A stretch of DNA of 64,000 nucleotides, taken from the NCBI GenBank assembly GCA_013141065.1, contig JABFRR010000013.1:1-64000 (forward strand), read 5' to 3'. Positions within the stretch are counted from its first letter, which is position 1. Every line of letters starts with the position of its first letter. Source of the DNA: Bacteriovoracaceae bacterium. Lineage in GTDB: Bacteria; Bdellovibrionota; Bacteriovoracia; Bacteriovoracales; Bacteriovoracaceae. This document shows positions 47,199 to 56,516 of the stretch, piece by piece. The notes beneath the pieces are model-generated. The model did no database searches, was not told the origin of the DNA, and was given only the letters and a program-made list of their open reading frames with translations. The position numbers and the translations under genes were made by a program.

Positions 47199-47636
47199 AT
47201 GGAAGAATCGGCCTACAGTTCGCTTGGATTAAGAATGAATCGCACTTATCGTGACAAGCCGAAAGCTGAATTGTTCACGCTTAAAGATTTTTTAAGCCAC
47301 AATTTTGTTATAAGCAATCAAATAGAGCTAAAAAAAGTATTCATCAAAGACTTAAAAGCAATATTGCTCAAAGATAATTTATTCGACTTAATTCAATCAT
47401 TTTTTGATTTGGAAACAGATTTACATGCAGCTACTGAGAAACTAGAAATTGAAACGACATTAATAAACTTCGATGAGTTTTATAAAAATCTCTCACCAGT
47501 ATTGATGCGTGCACTGTTGGAAAATGCTAATCAGGCGAACAATGCACAGGCATTAGTAATGTCAATTAGAGAAGCTTTAAGAATTTCACTAGAAGAAGAG
47601 TTAGTTCAATTAGAAGATATAGAGATATCCGTATGA
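47199..47636 (+). CDS. Unrecognised small helical protein upstream of HU
   Basis: 145 residues from ATG 47199 (MEESAYSSLGLRMN); ATG 47187 is also possible. Mostly helical, acidic at the end, without membrane segment or known motif. Its stop overlaps the HU start (ATGA), so the two are translated together, which hints at a nucleoid-related or regulatory role. Confidence 0.6.
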   Translation: MEESAYSSLGLRMNRTYRDKPKAELFTLKDFLSHNFVISNQIELKKVFIKDLKAILLKDNLFDLIQSFFDLETDLHAATEKLEIETTLINFDEFYKNLSPVLMRALLENANQANNAQALVMSIREALRISLEEELVQLEDIEISV

Positions 47637-47911
47637 ATCGAAAAGAGCTCATAGAAGTACTTATTAAAGACCGTAATCTCTCTTCGATGACGAAAAAGCA
47701 AGCAAACCAGTTTATCGATGTAATGTTAGAAACTATAAAAAGAACTGTAAAAAAAGGTGAAGACGTCACACTTGTAGGATTTGGTACTTTTACAAAATCT
47801 AGAAAAGCTTCACGATTAGGTGTAAATCCATCAACAGGTGAACGCATAAGAATACGAGCACGTGTTGTACCAAAATTTAAGCCTGGTAAACCTTGGAAAG
47901 ACATTCTTTAG
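47633..47911 (+). CDS. HU-family DNA-binding protein
   Basis: 92 residues. NRKELIEVLIKD at the start, GFGTFTKSRKASRLGVNPSTGERI with the DNA-clamping beta arm, and ARVVPKFKPGKPWKDIL at the end match the HU/IHF family, with RAR-P-x-x-KPGK-x-W-K placing it nearer HU/HupB-like forms. Bends or compacts DNA. Coupled to the preceding small gene. Confidence 0.93.
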   Translation: MNRKELIEVLIKDRNLSSMTKKQANQFIDVMLETIKRTVKKGEDVTLVGFGTFTKSRKASRLGVNPSTGERIRIRARVVPKFKPGKPWKDIL

Positions 47912-47995
47912 GAAATCAATCTAAATAAGTCCGGTAATACTTGCCGATGTCAAAGATTCAACTGTCAATAAAGCATACATAAGATGATGATATTG

Positions 47996-48030
47996 AGAAA
48001 AGTGGGAACATATTTCCTCTTTTCTCACTC
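47996..48030. other. Stem-loop before the flagellar promoter
   Basis: GAGAAAAG-T-GGGAA pairs with TTCCTCTTTTCTC across a short loop. It has no T run on the plus strand, so it is either a weak terminator for the HU gene or a regulatory structure. Confidence 0.4.
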
Positions 48031-48035
48031 ATGAC

Positions 48036-48064
48036 TTGAACCATTTTGCCTTCCTATGTATAAT
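48036..48064 (+). promoter_or_regulatory. Sigma70-type promoter of the flagellar operon
   Basis: TTGAAC (48036-48041), a 17-base spacer, and a perfect TATAAT (48059-48064), 40 bases before the fliL start. The genes behind it are closely spaced to fliA and beyond, so this could be the main promoter. Confidence 0.75.
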
Positions 48065-48103
48065 TTTTGACAGGTACCCAATAAACCATGGAAGGTAAAT
48101 AAA

Positions 48104-48682
48104 GTGGCCGAAGAAAATAAGACAGCTGACCTAGACGCAAGTCCAGCATCTGGTAAAAATCCCCTTTTAGTCGTTTTAGTTGTAGTCAACACTCTTGCCG
48201 TTTGTGCAATTGGATTTTTTCAATTTCAAAATCATAAAAAATTAACAGCAGTCACAACTGCTGCAGATGTTATGCAACAATCTCTTGCAGGTGATGCTAG
48301 TCATTCGGGAGCAGCTGCAGGAGCAGAAGGTGGAGCTCCAGCGGCTGAAGGTGCTGTAAAAGAACCCGCTAAGGTTGATGGCTTAATGTATCCAATTGAT
48401 CCATTCACCGCCAATTTAGCTCAAGGTGATGGACCTAAAAGATATATTCGTATTTCTTTAGTTTTAAAATTCTCAAAAGAAACTAAAAAAGAAGAAGTTG
48501 ATGCTAGAAAGCCTCAAATTAGTGATGCAATCATTAGCATGCTTAATGCGAAAAAGCCGGAAGAGCTTTTGAAAAAAGAAGGCAAAGAATATCTGAAAGA
48601 AGAAATTAAGACATCGATTAATAATTTTTTAGTTGATGGTCACTTAGAAGATATATTTTATGTTGGTTTTCAAATCAACTAG
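48104..48682 (+). CDS. fliL: Flagellar basal body protein FliL
   Basis: 192 residues. GTG start with GGAAGGT ahead. A short cytoplasmic tail, one membrane helix (about 20-42), an Ala/Gly-rich linker, and a periplasmic FliL domain with YPIDPFTANLAQGDGPKRYIRISL and ISMLNAKKPEELLKKEGKEYLKEEI. FliL surrounds the stators and supports torque. First gene of the operon. Confidence 0.88.
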   Translation: MAEENKTADLDASPASGKNPLLVVLVVVNTLAVCAIGFFQFQNHKKLTAVTTAADVMQQSLAGDASHSGAAAGAEGGAPAAEGAVKEPAKVDGLMYPIDPFTANLAQGDGPKRYIRISLVLKFSKETKKEEVDARKPQISDAIISMLNAKKPEELLKKEGKEYLKEEIKTSINNFLVDGHLEDIFYVGFQIN

Positions 48683-48752
48683 CTAGCAGAAAAATGGCCC
48701 AACATGATGTTGAGCTACACACAAGCTTTAAGAATCCCAGGAGGGGAGAATT

Positions 48753-49781
48753 ATGGCACAAGTTTTGAGTCAAGATGAAGTAGATGCATTATTAAACGCT
48801 GTAAATGACGGTGGAACAGATTCATTCTCAGGTGGTGGTGACAGTGGTTCAGCCGGTGCTACTGATGATGCAGATGAAAATATTCAAACCTATGACTTAA
48901 CTAACCAAGATAGGGTAATTCGCGGAAGAATGCCTATTTTGGAAATCATTTACGAAAGATTCATCAGAAGCTTTCGAGTGTCTCTTTCAAACTCCTTGAG
49001 AAAAATTTCAACGATTTCTATTATCTCAACCGATCTTTTGAAGTTTGGAGAATTCGTCAATACTCTGCCAATACCTTCTTGTATGTGCATTATGCGATAT
49101 AATGAATTGCGTGGACCTGCTCTTTTAGTTTTTGAATCAAAATTAGCTTACGCAATCATTGACTCCTACTTTGGAGGAACTGATCGTCCGTTCACAAAAA
49201 TAGAAGGAAAAGAATTTACTCAAATTGAACTTTCTTTTATGAGAAAGATAATGGATATGGCCATTAACGATTTAGAAGAAGCCTGGGCGCCAGTTCATAG
49301 AATTGATGCTCAATACTTAAGAACAGAAATAAATCCACAGTTCGTTGGGGTTGTACCACCATCTGACGTTATTATTGCAACAACTCTTGAAGTGGAATTT
49401 GAATCAGCTTCAGGAACGATAATGATAGTTGTTCCTTATTCAACGATTGAACCAATTAAGCAAAAACTTTCTTCTAGCTTTCAAACTGATAATGAAATGG
49501 CCGATTCAATTTGGACACAGGCCATGAATGAACATATCAAAAATACAAAGGCGACAGTCGTCGTTAGACTTGGTGAAACAGAAATGACATTAGGGGATTT
49601 ATTAACTCTAGAACCAGGGGATATTATTCCACTGGGACAGGATGCTTCAGGAGAAGTGACTGTTGCAATAGAGGGTGTAGATAAAATGAAATGCTTGATG
49701 GGAACATATAAAGGTTCTCGTGCAGTTCAGATCACACATGTGGATTCGCCAGTAAGTTATACTGGTGAAGAAGAAAATTAA
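48753..49781 (+). CDS. fliM: Flagellar motor switch protein FliM
   Basis: 342 residues. The N-terminal LSQDEVDALLNAV is the CheY-P-binding motif. The CheC-like middle domain carries YFGGTDRPFTKIEGKEFTQIE, and a SpoA/FliN-like C-terminal domain follows (VVVRLGETEMTLGDLLTL). AGGAGGGGAG precedes the ATG. Confidence 0.95.
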   Translation: MAQVLSQDEVDALLNAVNDGGTDSFSGGGDSGSAGATDDADENIQTYDLTNQDRVIRGRMPILEIIYERFIRSFRVSLSNSLRKISTISIISTDLLKFGEFVNTLPIPSCMCIMRYNELRGPALLVFESKLAYAIIDSYFGGTDRPFTKIEGKEFTQIELSFMRKIMDMAINDLEEAWAPVHRIDAQYLRTEINPQFVGVVPPSDVIIATTLEVEFESASGTIMIVVPYSTIEPIKQKLSSSFQTDNEMADSIWTQAMNEHIKNTKATVVVRLGETEMTLGDLLTLEPGDIIPLGQDASGEVTVAIEGVDKMKCLMGTYKGSRAVQITHVDSPVSYTGEEEN

Positions 49782-49808
49782 TTATTTTAAGAATACAGGA
49801 GACATCGT

Positions 49809-50141
49809 ATGAATAAGGTTACAGTTGATAGAATGGCAGATTCAGTAAAAGCCGGGGACGACTCACTAAATAAGCTCAAGGTTCAGAACCTTGACTTTAT
49901 TTTAGATATTCCATTGAAAGTTTCAGTTGAATTGGGACGCACGCAAATAATTGTTAAAGATCTTCTTCAACTAGGACAAGGTTCTGTTTTAGAGCTTGAT
50001 AAATTAGCAGGTGAGCCTTTGGAGATTCTAGTAAATGGCAAGTTAGTTGCAAAAGGTGAAGTAGTTGTCGTAAACGAAAAATTTGGAATACGTTTAACTG
50101 ATATTATAAGCCCGATAGAAAGAATCGAAACTCTGAAATAA
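49809..50141 (+). CDS. fliN: Flagellar motor switch protein FliN
   Basis: 110 residues. The SpoA domain is clear: [38 protein letters not shown], then [25 protein letters not shown]. Forms the C-ring with FliM. ATACAGGAGACATC precedes the ATG. Confidence 0.95.
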   Translation: MNKVTVDRMADSVKAGDDSLNKLKVQNLDFILDIPLKVSVELGRTQIIVKDLLQLGQGSVLELDKLAGEPLEILVNGKLVAKGEVVVVNEKFGIRLTDIISPIERIETLK

Positions 50142-50172
50142 TTACAGTACTCATGGATTGAGGAGAAAGAAA

Positions 50173-51423
50173 GTGAAAATACCAGGTCTAATTTTATTAA
50201 GTGTACTAAGTTTTAATCTCTTTGCTTCTGATGTCACTATTAAGAGTGCGGAGCTCATTAATACTAAAAGCACAGAATCAGTTCTTTCTATAAAACATTT
50301 AGGAACTGTGAACGATAATCCGCTTATACAAATTCAAGATAAAAACTTGAAAGTAACTATTCCCAATTCGGGACTTGCTGGAAAAATTAATAAAAAAGTA
50401 AATGGTACTTCGATCAGCGCTTCAATGACTGATTCAGAGACAGTCTCTCTTAATTTAATGCTTCCCTATTCATTAGCGGGCAAAGAATCAGATGTGACTA
50501 TCACTTTAAAAGAAGGAATGATTAATGTTCATTATCCTCGCTTAGAAAATACGAAAAAGGCAGTGGCCAAAGAAATTTCGAGATCTCCAAGCGTAAATGA
50601 GCAAGCTGTTATAATCGAAACAGCGGCAAATAATATTGAAGCAGAAAAATTAGATGAAAACTATTTAACTACATTAGTTAAGAACCAAGAAAAACTCGCA
50701 GAAGCCAAACACCCAGAAGCTAAAGCTGAAGCCAAAAAAGATTTAGAGACAAAGAAGCAGGTTGATACCGATAGAGTCAATCTGACTCAGGCCGGTGTCG
50801 CAAAGAATGTGACTCAGACTAAAACATCTGAAGAAGGTCTTAATAAGACTGAATCAGAAGGGCAATCTCGATTTTCAGTCACAGGATATATTGGCAAATT
50901 TGTTGCTTTCTTAAGTCTTATGATAGCTGGATTTTATGGAGTCCTTACACTCTTTAAAAAAGGCATTATAAAAAAAGGTAAATTAGGATTTTTAAATAGC
51001 ACGAAGTTGGTAGAGGTCCTTAGCACTACACATATTGCTCCCAAGAGATCACTCATAATGGTAAAAGCCCATAAGCAAGTTTTTTTAATTTCCAGTTCAG
51101 AAACAGGTGTGCAATTTCTCTCAGAAATTAATGATGTAAATGGATTAATAAAAACTGGAGAGGAAGAAGTTACAGGTTTTAATTTTGATACCAACTTAAA
51201 TACAGCAAATAAATCTGATAAACAATTTAGGTTAAAAGAAGAAGTTCGTAGTAATTATGATACAGATTATGTGATGGACTCGCTTGATGACATGCTTAAC
51301 AATGACGTACCTGCAAAGTCGACAACTAATGCAGCAAAGGCCATTGAAAAAAATCCTGTAAAGGATCAAGTGAAATTTTCAGATCAAATAAAGACGAAAG
51401 TTAAAAATTTAAAACAACTTTAA
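50173..51423 (+). CDS. fliO: FliO-like flagellar biosynthesis protein with large N-terminal domain
   Basis: 416 residues from GTG 50173, preceded by GAGGAG. A signal peptide is at 1-20. Residues about 20-150 form a beta-rich region like AMIN domains (VTIKSAELINTKSTESVLS, GMINVHYPR). A charged, Lys/Glu/Thr linker follows, then one membrane helix near 235-260 and a FliO-like cytoplasmic part: LVEVLSTTHIAPKRSLIMVKAHKQVFLISSSE. FliO helps assemble the FliPQR pore and is usually far shorter. Its place between fliN and fliP supports the name. Confidence 0.82.
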   Translation: MKIPGLILLSVLSFNLFASDVTIKSAELINTKSTESVLSIKHLGTVNDNPLIQIQDKNLKVTIPNSGLAGKINKKVNGTSISASMTDSETVSLNLMLPYSLAGKESDVTITLKEGMINVHYPRLENTKKAVAKEISRSPSVNEQAVIIETAANNIEAEKLDENYLTTLVKNQEKLAEAKHPEAKAEAKKDLETKKQVDTDRVNLTQAGVAKNVTQTKTSEEGLNKTESEGQSRFSVTGYIGKFVAFLSLMIAGFYGVLTLFKKGIIKKGKLGFLNSTKLVEVLSTTHIAPKRSLIMVKAHKQVFLISSSETGVQFLSEINDVNGLIKTGEEEVTGFNFDTNLNTANKSDKQFRLKEEVRSNYDTDYVMDSLDDMLNNDVPAKSTTNAAKAIEKNPVKDQVKFSDQIKTKVKNLKQL

Positions 51424-51428
51424 TAGGA

Positions 51429-52223
51429 TTGGTGAGCATGGATGCTCGAATGAAATCAAGACTCTCAAAATTGGCACTTCTCATAGTGCCAATAATATTA
51501 TTTATACTTCCTGCAATTTCATTTGCTCAAACTAGTCCAGCTGGAACGAATCTAGCATTACCGGGAATGGCCATTAATTTTGGGCAAGGTGCAAATCTTG
51601 TTGATTCAATCGAAATTTTACTTCTCTTCACAATTATTACACTTGCTCCTTCAATATTAATTCTTTGTACAAGTTTTACGAGAATTTTAATTGTTCTTTC
51701 TTTTATGAGACAAGCTATCGGTACGCAGAACATGCCACCGAACCAGCTCCTGGTAGGTTTTTCTTTATTTCTCTCATTGTTTGTCATGCAACCAACAGGA
51801 GAGAGAATTTATAACAAGGCCATCCAACCCTACATGGCAAAACAAATACCAACAACTGTTGCCATAGATGAAATTGTTCTTGGACTTCGTAGTTTCATGC
51901 AAAAACAAGTCAGAAAAGCCGACATTGGATTATTTTATGATGTGACGGGAAAAACTGCACCACAAACGGTTGATGACGTGCCAATTCACTATCTCATTCC
52001 AGCCTTTATTATCTCTGAATTAAAAACTGCTTTTCAAATTGGCTTTTTACTATATATCCCATTTCTCATTTTAGATATGGTGGTGGCTTCCGTACTTATG
52101 GCAATGGGGATGATGATGTTGCCTCCAGTTGTTGTCTCACTTCCTTTTAAACTTTTACTCTTTGTTTTGGTAGATGGATGGCAGCTAGTGACAGGATCAA
52201 TTTTAAGGTCATTTAACCCGTAG
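51429..52223 (+). CDS. fliP: Flagellar export gate protein FliP
   Basis: 264 residues with a cleavable signal peptide, as FliP has. LLLFTIITLAPSILILCTSFTRILIVLSF and LPPVVVSLPFKLLLFVLVDGW are family signatures. Core of the type III export pore with FliQ and FliR. Confidence 0.96.
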   Translation: MVSMDARMKSRLSKLALLIVPIILFILPAISFAQTSPAGTNLALPGMAINFGQGANLVDSIEILLLFTIITLAPSILILCTSFTRILIVLSFMRQAIGTQNMPPNQLLVGFSLFLSLFVMQPTGERIYNKAIQPYMAKQIPTTVAIDEIVLGLRSFMQKQVRKADIGLFYDVTGKTAPQTVDDVPIHYLIPAFIISELKTAFQIGFLLYIPFLILDMVVASVLMAMGMMMLPPVVVSLPFKLLLFVLVDGWQLVTGSILRSFNP

Positions 52224-52229
52224 GTAATT

Positions 52230-52505
52230 ATGCAATTTGACTCGTACACAGACATCACTCATCAGGCCATTAAAGTGGCACTTATGATTTCAGCACCAAT
52301 GTTAATTGGGGCCCTAGTTGTGGGTATTATCGTTTCATTGTTTCAAGCAGTAACCCAAATCAACGAGCAGACTCTGGCGTTTATTCCCAAAATTGTTGTC
52401 ATTGTAGCTGCTTTAATGTTTTTTGGGCCATGGATGTCTGACTCATTAACAACTTTTACTAAAGATTTAATACTACAAATACCAAGTATTGTAGCAGAGA
52501 GATAA
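52230..52505 (+). CDS. fliQ: Flagellar export gate protein FliQ
   Basis: 91 residues, two membrane helices. ALMISAPMLIGALVVGIIVSLFQAVTQINEQTLAFIPKI is the FliQ pattern. Six bases after fliP. Confidence 0.95.
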   Translation: MQFDSYTDITHQAIKVALMISAPMLIGALVVGIIVSLFQAVTQINEQTLAFIPKIVVIVAALMFFGPWMSDSLTTFTKDLILQIPSIVAER

Positions 52506-52506
52506 A

Positions 52507-53286
52507 ATGCTTAGTATTCAAATTACAGACATGACTATGATTACAGCTTTCTGGTTGGCCTTCACCAGATGGACTGCGATTATTTTTCAATTGCCACTTT
52601 TTGAGAGTGTGGCCATTCCTGTCGTAGTTAAAGTGCTTACGACCCTAATGATCACCTTTGCATTTTTTCCGATGATTCAAGACCAAATTATCTTAGATAT
52701 TAATTATGTAGGTGCAGAAAGTTTTTGGTATCTAACAATTTTTAATACCTTGGTCGGCTTAGTGATTGGATTTTTAGTTAAATCGATAATGAGTGTTTTT
52801 ATTTCTACCGGGGCAATTATTACTCAGCAAATTGGTCTTAACGCTTTAAGCTTTTTTGATCCACAGGCAGGATCTCCAGTCGGTCCATTTGAAAAGTTAA
52901 TTGAGTGGACAGTCTTGATGATGATTGTAACATCGGGAGCATTGCTGCCAATGTTTAAAGGAGTGATTTCATCATTTTCAACAATTCACGTCTATAATTT
53001 AGGTAAGCTTGCTCATTCAATAGATTTTTTTATGATCATGTTTAAATCTCTATTTATTTCAGCGATCATGCTTGCGACACCAATGATATTTATCAATTTA
53101 ATTATCAATGCCGTGATGGGAATTATTTCCAGAGCAGTCCCTCAAATGAATATTATTGCAGTAAGTTTTGCGGTGAATATTGGTTTAGGATTATTAGTTT
53201 TCGTAGTTGGTTCTGATGAATTTTTTGCTACTTGCTTTAGAATATACACTGACAGGTTAGGTGATTGGTTCCAGTTAGTTTCATAG
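52507..53286 (+). CDS. fliR: Flagellar export gate protein FliR
   Basis: 259 residues, about six membrane helices. FTRWTAIIFQLPLFESVAIP at the start and FISTGAIITQQIGLNALSFFDPQAG in the middle match FliR. One base after the fliQ stop. Confidence 0.93.
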   Translation: MLSIQITDMTMITAFWLAFTRWTAIIFQLPLFESVAIPVVVKVLTTLMITFAFFPMIQDQIILDINYVGAESFWYLTIFNTLVGLVIGFLVKSIMSVFISTGAIITQQIGLNALSFFDPQAGSPVGPFEKLIEWTVLMMIVTSGALLPMFKGVISSFSTIHVYNLGKLAHSIDFFMIMFKSLFISAIMLATPMIFINLIINAVMGIISRAVPQMNIIAVSFAVNIGLGLLVFVVGSDEFFATCFRIYTDRLGDWFQLVS

Positions 53287-53331
53287 TTAATATTAGTGCG
53301 ACAAGGAATGTAGCACTCAAAGGGCAGAAGA

Positions 53332-54411
53332 ATGGCCGAAGAAATGGAAGACGGGGAAAAGACCGAAGAGCCGTCCCAACATAGGATTGACGAATTTAGA
53401 AACAAAGGGGATGTAGCCTCTTCTAGAGAACTCACGTCCGTTCTAGTTTTATCTGCATCGCTACTAACTTTATCTCTATCTTTAGTTTTTATTTTTGAAC
53501 AACTCACTAGCTATGTTGAATGGCTTTATACTTTGGATATTGCGTCTGCCTTTACTCCAAAATCACTCAATACAATTACGACAAAAACGATGATTGTGGC
53601 TGCTAAGTGCTCTGCTCCTGTTTTATTTGCCGCACTTTGTGTAGGTGTTTTGGCCCAAGTTGCACAAATCGGAGTTCTCTATTCGCCAGATATTCTTGAG
53701 CTTAATTTTGATCGCGTAAATCCAATCAATGGAATAAAAAAATTATTTTCCAAGCAAGCACTTTTCGAAGCAGTCAAAGGTGTCTTTAAGTTTGTAGTCA
53801 TCATAAGCGTTGTTTATGTTTACATGAAAGATGACATTGCGACTTACAATGGTTTTATGCATCTAGAAGTCACGCAAGCATTTTTACACGCAAAGGATCT
53901 GCTCGTTAAAATATCTTTTGCTTTAATCCTTGCACTTGGAATTGTTGCTCTTGTGGATTTTGCTTGGCAGAAATTTACTTATCGCCAGAAAATTATGCAA
54001 ACGAAACAACAATTAAAACAAGAAAGCAAAGAGCAAGATGGTAATCCTGAAGTAAAACAAAGAATCAGACAAATTCAAAGAGAAATGTCTCGTAAGAGAA
54101 TGATTAATGATGTGAAAACAGCCGATGTAATTGTAACGAATCCAACTCATATTAGTATTGTTTTAAAATATGATTCTGAAACGATGGTTTCTCCATTAAT
54201 TATAGGTAAAGGGCAAGATCACTTGGCCATGAAAATTAGAGAAATCGCTCAAGAACACAATATCCCTATTGTAGAAAATGTGCTTTTAGCACGGACTTTA
54301 TATAAAACTGTGAAAGTTGGTCAACCTGTTCCACGCAATATGTATAAAGCCGTCGCAGAAGTTTTGGCCTTTGTTTATAAATTAAAAAAGAAGCGTAAAG
54401 CACTAGCTTAA
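53332..54411 (+). CDS. flhB: Flagellar export switch protein FlhB
   Basis: 359 residues. EDGEKTEEPSQHRIDEFRNKGDVASSREL at the start, four membrane helices, and the self-cleavage site NPTH with Asn at residue 270, then ISIVLKYDSETM. Switches export from rod-hook to filament proteins. A separate C-terminal tail of KKKRKALA ends it. Confidence 0.96.
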   Translation: MAEEMEDGEKTEEPSQHRIDEFRNKGDVASSRELTSVLVLSASLLTLSLSLVFIFEQLTSYVEWLYTLDIASAFTPKSLNTITTKTMIVAAKCSAPVLFAALCVGVLAQVAQIGVLYSPDILELNFDRVNPINGIKKLFSKQALFEAVKGVFKFVVIISVVYVYMKDDIATYNGFMHLEVTQAFLHAKDLLVKISFALILALGIVALVDFAWQKFTYRQKIMQTKQQLKQESKEQDGNPEVKQRIRQIQREMSRKRMINDVKTADVIVTNPTHISIVLKYDSETMVSPLIIGKGQDHLAMKIREIAQEHNIPIVENVLLARTLYKTVKVGQPVPRNMYKAVAEVLAFVYKLKKKRKALA

Positions 54412-54434
54412 AGCTTAATAATGAGTAGGTTCTT

Positions 54435-56513
54435 ATGAATGACATGTTAAAGAAGATGAAAATATTTAGCCAGGGATCAGACGTCCTTGCGGCTCTAGGT
54501 ATTTTGATGATTCTTGTGGTTATGATTGTACCAGTACATCCATTTATTCTGGATTTACTTTTAGCTTTATCACTGGCAACAGCTGTAATGATTATGTTAG
54601 TTGCTCTTTATTCAAAAAAGCCTTTAGACTTTTCTACATTTCCTTCAGTACTTTTAATATCTACACTTTTTAGATTGGCACTAAACGTCGCTTCGACACG
54701 GAATATTTTGATTCGTGGCCCAAGTGACGGCACAGGTGCAGCTGGGGAATTAATTAAATCTTTTGGTGAGTTTGTTGTCGAAGGGAATTTTGTTGTAGGT
54801 ATTATTGTTTTTATCATTTTAGTTATCATTAATTTTATGGTTGTAACTAAAGGTGCTGGTCGAGTCGCAGAAGTTGCAGCAAGATTTACTTTAGATGCAA
54901 TGCCTGGAAAGCAAATGGCAATTGATGCTGATTTAAACGCTGGTCTAATTAATGATGTAGAAGCTAAAAGAAGACGTAAAGAAGTTGCAGAAGAAGCAGA
55001 CTTCTACGGATCTATGGATGGTGCTTCGAAGTTCGTTCGTGGAGATGCTATTGCTGGAATCTTGATAACAGTTGTAAACATTATCGGCGGTATCATCATT
55101 GGAGTCGCCCAAAACGGAATGGATTTTGCGACAGCTGCTCAAACATTTACTCTTCTCACCGTGGGTGATGGTTTAGTTACTCAAATACCTGCACTTATTA
55201 TTTCTACTGCTGCTGGTATCATTGTTACAAGAAGCGGAAATGACGAAAATATTGGTACTCAAGTAACGAGACAATTTAAAGTCCACCCAAAAGCGATTTA
55301 TATAGCAGCGGGTGTCTTAGTTTTCTTTGGACTTATTCCGGGTCTTCCAAAGCTTCCATTTTTCATGATGGGTGGAGCCTTAGCTTATGTTGCATTTAGA
55401 ATTGAGAAGTCTAATACACAAGATGAAGTTGATGAAAAAGCAAAAGCAGTAGACGTTACTAAAAAAGCAAATCCACAAAATCTTGAAGAATTACTCAATA
55501 TGGAACTAGTAGAGCTAGAAGTTGGTTACGGATTAGTTCATTTAGTTGATACAGAACAAAATGGTGACTTGCTTGAAAGAATTACACACATGCGCAAGAT
55601 ATTTGCGCTTGATTGGGGAGTTATCATTCCCTCGGTGAAAATTAAAGATAACTTAGAATTAAAGCCAGGTGGATACTCTGTAAAAATTAAAGGGGTGCAA
55701 GTTGCTAAGGGAGAGTTAATGTCTGATTACTTCTTGGCCATGGACCCTGGAACAGTTATAGAGAAAATGGATGGGGTTGAAACGACTGAGCCCGTTTTCG
55801 GCTTACAAGCGGTTTGGATTTCTGAAGACCAAAAAGAAGATGCTCAGTACAATGGTTACACCGTAGTTGATTGCTCAACTATTGTTGCGACTCATTTAAC
55901 TGAAATTCTTAAATCAAATCTTCACGAGCTTTTTGGACGACAAGAATTAGTACGTGTATTGGACAATTTTAAAGAGACTAATCCAAAATTAGTCAACGAT
56001 TTAATTCCAGACATTGTTAATCTCGGGGTCGTTTTAAGAGTCATGAAAAATTTACTTCGCGAGAGTGTGTCGGTGCGAGATCTACGTACAATTTTAGAGA
56101 CATTATCGGAGTATGGAGCTACAATTAAAGATACGGAAGCCTTGACTGAGTACTCACGTCAAGCGCTTTATAGAACCATTACTGATAAGATAAGAAGTGA
56201 TTCAGGAGATATTCCCTTGTTTACTTTAGATCGAAATATTGAAGAGTCTATAGCTCAAAATATTATTCAGACTGATCAAGGACATCAATTGTCACTTGAT
56301 CCGAAAGTCACTCAAATTATACTTGCTTCGCTCAACGAAAAAATTGAAGAAGCAACAAATATGGGTGAGAAGATGGTTGTACTTTGCTCACCTGTTATTC
56401 GCTCACACTTTAAGCGTTTGACAGAGAAATTTATCCCTAACCTTGTGGTAGTAAGCCACAATGAATTAAGCCCAGATGCTAATATCAGATCACTAGGAAC
56501 GGTGAGGTTATAA
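54435..56513 (+). CDS. flhA: Flagellar export protein FlhA
   Basis: 692 residues. Eight membrane helices in the first half, with the FHIPEP stretch RVAEVAARFTLDAMPGKQMAIDADLNAG, then a soluble cytoplasmic platform domain that docks chaperone-substrate complexes. Full length for the family. Confidence 0.97.
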   Translation: MNDMLKKMKIFSQGSDVLAALGILMILVVMIVPVHPFILDLLLALSLATAVMIMLVALYSKKPLDFSTFPSVLLISTLFRLALNVASTRNILIRGPSDGTGAAGELIKSFGEFVVEGNFVVGIIVFIILVIINFMVVTKGAGRVAEVAARFTLDAMPGKQMAIDADLNAGLINDVEAKRRRKEVAEEADFYGSMDGASKFVRGDAIAGILITVVNIIGGIIIGVAQNGMDFATAAQTFTLLTVGDGLVTQIPALIISTAAGIIVTRSGNDENIGTQVTRQFKVHPKAIYIAAGVLVFFGLIPGLPKLPFFMMGGALAYVAFRIEKSNTQDEVDEKAKAVDVTKKANPQNLEELLNMELVELEVGYGLVHLVDTEQNGDLLERITHMRKIFALDWGVIIPSVKIKDNLELKPGGYSVKIKGVQVAKGELMSDYFLAMDPGTVIEKMDGVETTEPVFGLQAVWISEDQKEDAQYNGYTVVDCSTIVATHLTEILKSNLHELFGRQELVRVLDNFKETNPKLVNDLIPDIVNLGVVLRVMKNLLRESVSVRDLRTILETLSEYGATIKDTEALTEYSRQALYRTITDKIRSDSGDIPLFTLDRNIEESIAQNIIQTDQGHQLSLDPKVTQIILASLNEKIEEATNMGEKMVVLCSPVIRSHFKRLTEKFIPNLVVVSHNELSPDANIRSLGTVRL

Positions 56514-56516
56514 TAA

